Assembly (NCBI RefSeq): GCF_008831285.2 | Contig: NC_045141.1 | Coordinates: forward strand, 25,159,315-25,219,314 | DNA length: 60,000 nucleotides | From: Nymphaea colorata | Lineage: Eukaryota; Streptophyta; Magnoliopsida; Nymphaeales; Nymphaeaceae | Direction of reading: 5' to 3' | Shown here: in pieces, positions 53,668 to 60,000 of the stretch | How the letters are laid out: each line of letters begins with the position of its first letter | How positions within the stretch are numbered: position 1 is the first letter of the stretch | Notes under the pieces: generated by a model | Seen by the model: the letters and a program-made list of their open reading frames with translations, nothing else | The model's database searches: none | Told to the model about the DNA's origin: nothing | Made by a program: the position numbers and the translations under genes

Positions 53668-54159
53668 ATGGGCAAGGATCCACAAATCCCGGCGACCTCG
53701 TCGCCGGACTCCGGCCAGAGCCATGAAGCAGCGCGAGAGACAGTTGATTACCCGGAAACCGACGAGGAGACCTCCAGGCCGCCCCAGGAGGAGTCCGCGA
53801 GGAAGCCGGAGGACGAAGAAGACGAGGAGGAGGATGCCCGAGAGTCCAAGAGGAGGAGGCTCTCCTGCCCTTCTGCGCTGGACACGTGTCATCCGGACGG
53901 CCAGAACCCCGGCGCCGGCCTCTGCTCATTCTCCTTCGACACCAAGATCCAGCCCATGTACTCGACCCCAAAGTTCGGTTCCTTCTGCTTGGGGTTGGAT
54001 TTCGGGCCGCCGGATCTCGGCGATCCGCCGTCGTGCAGGTCACCGGAGGGTTTCTGCGGCGGCGAGGCGGAGGGCGAGGGTGGAATTGGACTGGAGGTGG
54101 AGACTCGCGAGGGAGTGGCCGCGGTCGACCGTGGAGAAGTTGCCGGTGACAAAAGGTGA
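53668..54159 (+). CDS. Small acidic, probably nuclear protein of unknown function (163 aa)
   Basis: The ATG at 53668 gives a 163-residue protein ending at TGA 54157-54159. It has a Ser/Pro/Glu-rich start, an acidic run (about residues 42-58, EDEEDEEED), a basic KRRRLS motif at 61-66 that could be a nuclear localisation signal, and a short patterned segment CSFSFDTK...YSTPKFGSF at 86-106 before a Gly/Glu-rich tail. The frame is open further upstream without an ATG. The leader is pyrimidine-rich (CTCTCTCTCTG near 53578), typical of plant 5' leaders. AAAAG|GTGAAG at the end could be a splice donor, so a longer spliced product is possible. Other frames over this GC-rich block are open by composition. 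I do not recognise the family. Confidence 0.6.
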   Translation: MGKDPQIPATSSPDSGQSHEAARETVDYPETDEETSRPPQEESARKPEDEEDEEEDARESKRRRLSCPSALDTCHPDGQNPGAGLCSFSFDTKIQPMYSTPKFGSFCLGLDFGPPDLGDPPSCRSPEGFCGGEAEGEGGIGLEVETREGVAAVDRGEVAGDKR

Positions 54160-55983
54160 AGAAAAATACTCAGGGGGTTTTTCATCGATATTTGGGGAAT
54201 TTTTCTTGTACCTTTCTTCTCTCTTCTCCCTTGATTTCTGTTGCCCTTTTTCCTTTTCTATTTTGCTGATTCTAGAAGGAAGCAATTTGCGATAAAGCAA
54301 TAGCTAAGCTAAAGTAGGCTTTTCTCTAATAAAGAGGTCGCCTGTAATCTATCTCTCTATCTTTCTCTCTATAGTAGAGGTGCCATTGATATCTGAATCA
54401 TGTGAAGATCGCCAATTCTTATTTTCCGTCTCTGGAAAAACTACGTTCGATGCCAGTGCTCGCCGAAAGGTAGTTAAGTTAAGAATTCAATGGTTGTTTA
54501 AACTGGGTCACTGAAACTTAGCTTCGAAGTGGAAGCTGCAGCTTCTCTCCAAAGGAGAGCAACTTATCCCTCACGCTTTTATCGCTTGATTCTCTCATTA
54601 TTTTCAATAATTTTTCCATCCTTATCAATGCAACTTATGCTTTTTTCACATACACCTGTAGAAATTACAGGTAATTCCTTGTCAACTTTGCCTCCTTTAT
54701 TTAATTTACTGGTTAGTGCTTGGTTTCTACCATTTTACTCTGCTTCCTGTATTCGTTTTGGCTTGTACAATTGTTTTTACAACCATATATCGCTTCCCAA
54801 TTAATAACTTTTTTCAGATATACGCGGTACTCGTGGATCAGGCCGATGAGATGTATATATAGTTCAAAATTCGGTTTGTAATCAACAGCCGAGTGAAAGA
54901 GTCTATACTGTGAGTGAGCGAGAAAGGGAAACATCAGCAGTTAGAGGGAGTTACATACGGCGGTTGGAATATCCGAGAAAAAGTAGTGAGAAATCTTTCA
55001 CTCTCTGGCTGGTCTCTTTTTTTCTTTTTTCTTTTTTTTTTCCCTTAAAATAAAAATCTGAGTTATTAGAAGGTAAAGTGGGTGAAAATGTTCAAGAAAT
55101 ATTTCACGCAGGTGAAATTTCACCTTGTCCAGTACACCCTGAAAAATTTTCACCGTTATCAAGAGCTCCCTCTTGATTACCATAGTGAACTCGAAAATAA
55201 CTACATTTTTGTTTTTGTTTTTGTTTTTCCCTAGCACCAAGAAATCACTCTGAATATGAGAATTGCTCCCGCTAATGGAAGACCAGGTGGCTAGCATCCT
55301 CCCTCGCCATAGAAATAACGCCTTGACTTGAAGCTAAGATACTGTGAAGGATACTAAAGCCAGAAAATATTACTCAAAATACATTTGAGGGGTTGGTGCA
55401 ATAGATGGGATGGAAACTGGTAGGTAGGTAGTCAATCTGATATGCAAGTTGAATTAATCTTAGTAGGATGAAAATATGCAAGTTGAAGCATAAAATCTTA
55501 ATAAGATGAAGAAGAGGAATGGCTTCAACTCTCTCTCTTATTGAATGGTAACTCATTTTGCTAAAAAAAAAAAAAAAAAATCTAGGAACGCTGAATGTCT
55601 TTTTTCTTGGGCGAAAATGATTCTCTAAAAAGAACAATTTCTTCTTCCTAAAAAAATTGAGATCACCTGGGCGTCATGTCCAAATATTCAAACGACAGCT
55701 CGAGAGGAATTCGATGTCACAAAACGCAAGTCAAAGACCCATAAAAGGTTGAACACCTCGTACTTCACCGTTCCAATTTTAGAATCCTCCCACACAAGTG
55801 CTGCTACCATTTTCAAATAGTACATCCACGGCACATACCGATTTGACCGGCATATAAAGATCAAGAAACGCCAGGAACCGAATGTCTCACCCTGGTGTTC
55901 CTGAGAACGGGCTGCACAACGTGGGCCAGGATCAGCCTATGATTGCATCGTTGGAAGGGAAACAGCGAGACTATTGCCAGTAT

Positions 55984-56019
<36 letters not shown>

Positions 56020-56551
56020 CCATGTATACGGCATCGTCTATAACACAATCTAATGGTTCATTCAATTCAATTATAGATTCGCAGATGCTAGTCAACAAAC
56101 AAGTCGGTCAGTAGTGCACTACCATGGAAAAATCCGTTAATGATGGTGACGGAGATTACCGTTGGTGCAGGTTTGAATTTCAAAAATCAATTAGTGGTTG
56201 TCAGACAAGCTAAGACATCACACAACACAGAAACTCCATGAAAAGCTAACAAATTCTGGCATTTTATTTTATGCACAAGTAGCTTTTATCCAACATGATA
56301 ATAAGTAACAAGCAAAATTGCTGAGAAGAAACATCTCCATGCAAGGGCCACCAATAAAAAACACAAATTAGGAGAAAAAAGAACAAAATCCTCCGCCAGC
56401 ACAAAGAACAAAAACGAATTCAAGGAAAAAATGGAATAACTAATATTACAAACTTACATCTACGCCTGGAAATTTACAAGCGAGCTGGGCATGGGTGGAC
56501 CCATGAATGCACAGGCATTCCTCACACACCAAACTCAGAAACTGATTTAGA
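54160..56551. other. Region between the small acidic gene and the WD40 gene
   Basis: Includes the presumed 3' leader of the 53.7-kb gene, several T- and A-runs, a GA microsatellite at 55987-56016 and probably the 3' untranslated region of the WD40 gene (roughly 56260-56551). No recognised coding sequence. Confidence 0.5.
55987..56016. repeat. GA microsatellite
   Basis: About 30 bp of AG repeat. Confidence 0.95.
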
Positions 56552-59500
56552 CTATACACATGTATCATATGAGGCATGGGCTGGATGGTTCTTGAGTGAT
56601 GGTCGGGCTTGCTGGACTCCCCATATCCGGATCGTACAATCATCACTAGCGGATGCCATCAACTCTGGGTTTGCTGGGTTCCAACTGACACAATTCACCA
56701 TGCTTGAATGGCCAGACAATTGCGCAACCAACTTGCAAGACTGCCGATGCCATATGTAGACCTTGCAGTAATCATAATCCATAAAGAGAATGGTAAGAGA
56801 GAAGAGAAAAAGAAATTAAGGAAAAAAAACACACACACACACACATTGATTCCATGAAGCGCCGTAGGTTGAATACAACAGGAACCTCAAAGATGCAAGA
56901 TATCTCAGAAAGGAAGCACCGTCTCAACCTTCGTTCTTGTTTTCATAAGATGAAGTTTATCCAACCGTGGATTAGGAGATCTATGAATAGCGGACGTTAC
57001 CTATACCCTTGCGAAATTCTAAACAGCTATAAAGCTCCACATCCAGGAAACTGGAACCCCCCTGTTCCCAATATACAAATATCTTGATGATAGTCATAAA
57101 TCTTGACGAAGATATCACAATTTTTATTGCCAAACTGACTCCAAATGATAATATTGCAAGATTCAATATATTTTCAAAATATCACCAGAAAAAAAATACA
57201 GCTATGTGATATTTTCTTTTTAAGAACAAATTCTACATATGTACACATTTTCAATTTTTTTTGTGTCTTTTGTATCTAAAGCTTTCCCCAAAGATTAACA
57301 TATTTTTTTTTTGTAGGATGGTAGTAAAAAATTCACAGTTCCATAATTTTTTACATTATCCTCTATATTTTTTGTCATTTGAGTTTCCAAGATTTGCAGG
57401 AAGAAAACCTTCCTATGAAATTACCAAAAATGGGTTACCATGCTCCTGATGTTGCAAATGTTCTTTTTTTTTTTTTCATATTGCTTTTAACTATATCTTT
57501 TCCACATCAGCTTCTATTCATCTCTAATTTTTGTTCTTACTTCTATCTTCTATACTTCTTGACTGCCATACTGGCAAGAAGGTAAACCATAATCTGCTAA
57601 ACAGTATGCACATGACTTTAATCTAACATTCCCATTTCTGTTTGACACTTTCATGTTTTCCTTTGTGTGAAACGTCAAGTGCCTGAACATGTACTGATCC
57701 TTGAAAATGTGCTGATGGCAATGATGAAGGTGACTAAGGGCATAATAAGAAAGAAAAACATTTGCTATTACTGGTGTTAACAAATGGAAGTGAGATCCAT
57801 GAGAGACATAGCGAGAGAGTTTAAAGAGAATAACACACCTGTGCATCCTCACTTCCACTGGCAACAAAAGCATTATCAAAGCCACCAAAGCATGACCTTA
57901 TCACGTAGCGGCCCTGCTTATGACCCATGTACTTCAATGGAACACGCCATGTCCCACACACATCCCACATGTGAATCTCCTGATTGTTCAGGTTAACAAG
58001 AAGATATTGGCCATCTTTAGAAACAAAAAGCGACATGATTGACTGATTTTCAGATATTACACGCTCTGTCTTGGCCTCCAATGCATAAATCCTGATGTCT
58101 TTCTCATCACAGATGCTGATTAAGTTCATGCCATCTGGAGTCACAGAAAGGTCGGATATCTTGGGCATCCGCTCGCCTCGCCATGTATCACGCTCTACTC
58201 CTTCAAGATCATATATGCATATGCCGTTGTCACAGAGTCCACACACAATCCGCTGTGAATCTGGGAACCAGGCACAGGAGGAAAATCCAGAGCTTCCTTT
58301 CCCAATCGTCACCTTGCAGTTGCCAGTTTGGACATCCCACACCTTGACAAGCCCCCCATTCCCACATGTTAAAAGTAGCTTGTCATCGGGACTCCAAGCC
58401 ACAAAAGAAACAGGCTTCTCGTGGCCCCTCAAAATATGCTTCAGTGAGATATCTCCATCATCAGCAACCTGAAGCAAACAATGAAATTTGTGCCCATCAA
58501 CCTTGGAAAAAGATAAAATACAACCAATGGCTACCAATGTATCTTCTCCAGAAAATCAAATTGAGAGTGATGCTTCACAACAAAGTAATCATGCTGGTAG
58601 CAACAAATTACACAGAGTTTCTGGACGCTAATATGATGTACTAAATCTAAAAATACCCTACCATATCAATGACTTAGAGAGTTAGAGTCTGAGTTAGTAG
58701 GTCGATCAAGATCATAAAACAAAGCATCAGAAGTAACTTCACATAGAGGAATAGCAGACATTTCACTGGTGTATATACTACGATTATTTGATGGATAACA
58801 GCAGCCATTGTCAAGATTTGACATATCCAGGAACTACTAGGAATATTGAATTGAACAGCTAAATTTGGACCAATTAAAAGGTCCACACTATTTTCTGTTT
58901 TTCCTTTTTTATGGCAGATGAAATCAGCATTTTCGTTAGATGGAACTCACAATTATTCATCAAAACCTTAACACAAAAATGCAGGTCTAAAGAATGGTAC
59001 CAACTGACTAGAACCTGGAGAGCAGATAACTTATTACGTTCTCTGTTCCAAGAAAATTCTAATAAGGGTGTACGCCCAACTTGATTCTCAACTGCATAGA
59101 TGAATGTGTTTCCTGAAACAGATTTCATGATACGGGTCATAATTGAAATTCAGGAGTAGATCTCACATCACATGATTAATCAATAGAATGGAGTTCTTGG
59201 GTCAGCATCTCATCTGATAACGTCACTGCTTTTACAAAGTGCGAAATGTTGCAATAATACATGAATACAATCCCTGAAATACTACATATACGTTTACATC
59301 ACTGACATAGTTCATGAAAGAAAAGCATCCGTGCTTAGCCATAAACATTAACGAATATACCAAACTTTATGCTTACTTAAGGGGAAGAAATAGTCCAAAC
59401 CAGCTACAAGGAAGACATACAGAAGCACCAAGAGATAACCCGACACCTTAGTTGCAGAGGCAAAGAGTGAAAATGTAACAATTAATTGATTTGAGATTAC

Positions 59501-59901
59501 CAGTACTGATGCCATCATATAGTTCCGAAACATCGAAAAAGAAACAAGAACATTACTAGATGCAAGCAAAAATGGCAACACCAAAGTGCTAGTTTAAAGC
59601 TAAATGTAAGGGCTACGAAACATACATCGAAGAGGCTTCCATCAACAATTGCGCCTAGCTATTTGAGATAAAGAAACAAGCTATTGAGAATTATTATGAA
59701 GCTTACAATTTTATCCTAAAACTACAACGTGAAGGTTAAAAATTTTGATGCATGTCTTCAAGCAAATAAAGCATTATTCATGGAAATGTATTAACTTACT
59801 GTCCATATGACAGCATTATAATCCCTTGAAGATGATGCCAGATAATCACCCTTATTTGAGAACTGTACATACCACACTTCATGCTCATGCTGATGCAGGA
59901 T
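56552..59901 (-). CDS. WDR26: WD repeat-containing protein 26-like (last three exons; 5' part off window)
   Basis: Exons 59901-59800, 58468-57839 and 56761-56552 join in phase for 313 codons plus stop. The order of motifs matches the C-terminal WD40 propeller of plant WDR26: [121 protein letters not shown] and [13 protein letters not shown]. The tail after the last WD repeat is short and ends TCV. WDR26 is the GID7-type subunit of CTLH/GID ubiquitin ligase complexes; in plants it interacts with RanBPM-like proteins and affects hormone and stress responses. The N-terminal LisH/CTLH domains would lie to the right of the window and were not seen, so the LisH-CTLH part is expected from the family only. 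Confidence 0.93.
58469..59799 (-). other. WD40 gene intron (1.33 kb), no gene seen
   Basis: Lies between the exon ending NAVIWT and the exon starting [11 protein letters not shown]. Donor ACA|GTAAGTT and acceptor CTTCAG are both strong. AT-rich, nothing recognised. The next intron (56762-57838) contains a CA microsatellite at 56830-56844. Confidence 0.7.
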
Positions 59902-60000
59902 CTGCAATAAACAGACTGAAATCAGATATGCATACAAATCATGGTTCATAAGCTAATTAAAGTCCCAAGACTCCCAACACAGATTGAATAAAGAGCATAA

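Noticed and set aside
53534-54300. Several long ORFs in other frames and on the minus strand over the acidic-protein gene
   Set aside because: GC-rich sequence has few stops; these frames give Arg/Pro-rich, low-information products.

Overview
This window is nuclear DNA of a flowering plant. The evidence is many short exons separated by AT-rich introns, GT-AG (and some GC-AG) splice sites, plant-specific gene families (a GCN1/ILITYHIA orthologue, an ITN1-like ankyrin-PGG protein, a plant-type WDR26), telo-boxes in a translation-gene promoter, long GA and AT microsatellites, and small hAT-like elements. The species cannot be named from the sequence alone.

Layout. (1) Positions 59-28482, minus strand: a 52-exon gene for the plant GCN1 homologue (ILITYHIA-like), a giant HEAT-repeat protein that activates the eIF2-alpha kinase GCN2 on ribosomes. 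The 5' end and a promoter with two telo-boxes lie near 28.5-28.8 kb. The last roughly 350 codons run off the left edge. All 52 exons join in one open frame of about 2,266 codons. Its introns hold a 764-bp hAT-type MITE (15072-15835), a second MITE-like element (6543-6880) and a CT/AT microsatellite (26868-27020). (2) 28.8-33.0 kb: intergenic, with decayed CGAGCTCGA-rich repeats related to the hAT-type MITE. (3) 33030-37724, minus strand: a three-exon ankyrin-repeat membrane protein of 587 residues with a C-terminal PGG domain and four tandem 17-residue repeats at its N terminus. Its large second intron carries, on the opposite strand, a captured piece of a TM9SF (EMP70/nonaspanin) gene that still has its splice sites. 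(4) 37.8-53.5 kb: mostly non-genic, with tandem repeats, microsatellites, a CGACT/CGAG repeat relic, a bZIP-site cluster near 42.35 kb, a decayed LINE-like fragment at 46.8-48.0 kb, a small unassigned coding-like segment at 40.7 kb and a GC-rich island at 52.4-53.0 kb. (5) 53668-54159, plus strand: a GC-rich ORF for a small acidic protein with a basic nuclear-localisation-like motif, of unknown function. (6) 56552-59901, minus strand: the last three exons of a WDR26-like WD40 gene whose 5' part lies beyond the right edge.

The genes do not form a cluster; they are independent transcription units. GCN1 belongs to general amino-acid/stress translation control, WDR26 to a CTLH/GID-type ubiquitin ligase scaffold, and the ankyrin-PGG protein to membrane-associated stress and salt signalling. 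I saw no convincing evidence of a novel multi-gene system. The most unusual items are the captured TM9SF exon, the N-terminal repeats of the ankyrin protein, and the 117-nt symmetric exon beside a hAT MITE in GCN1.
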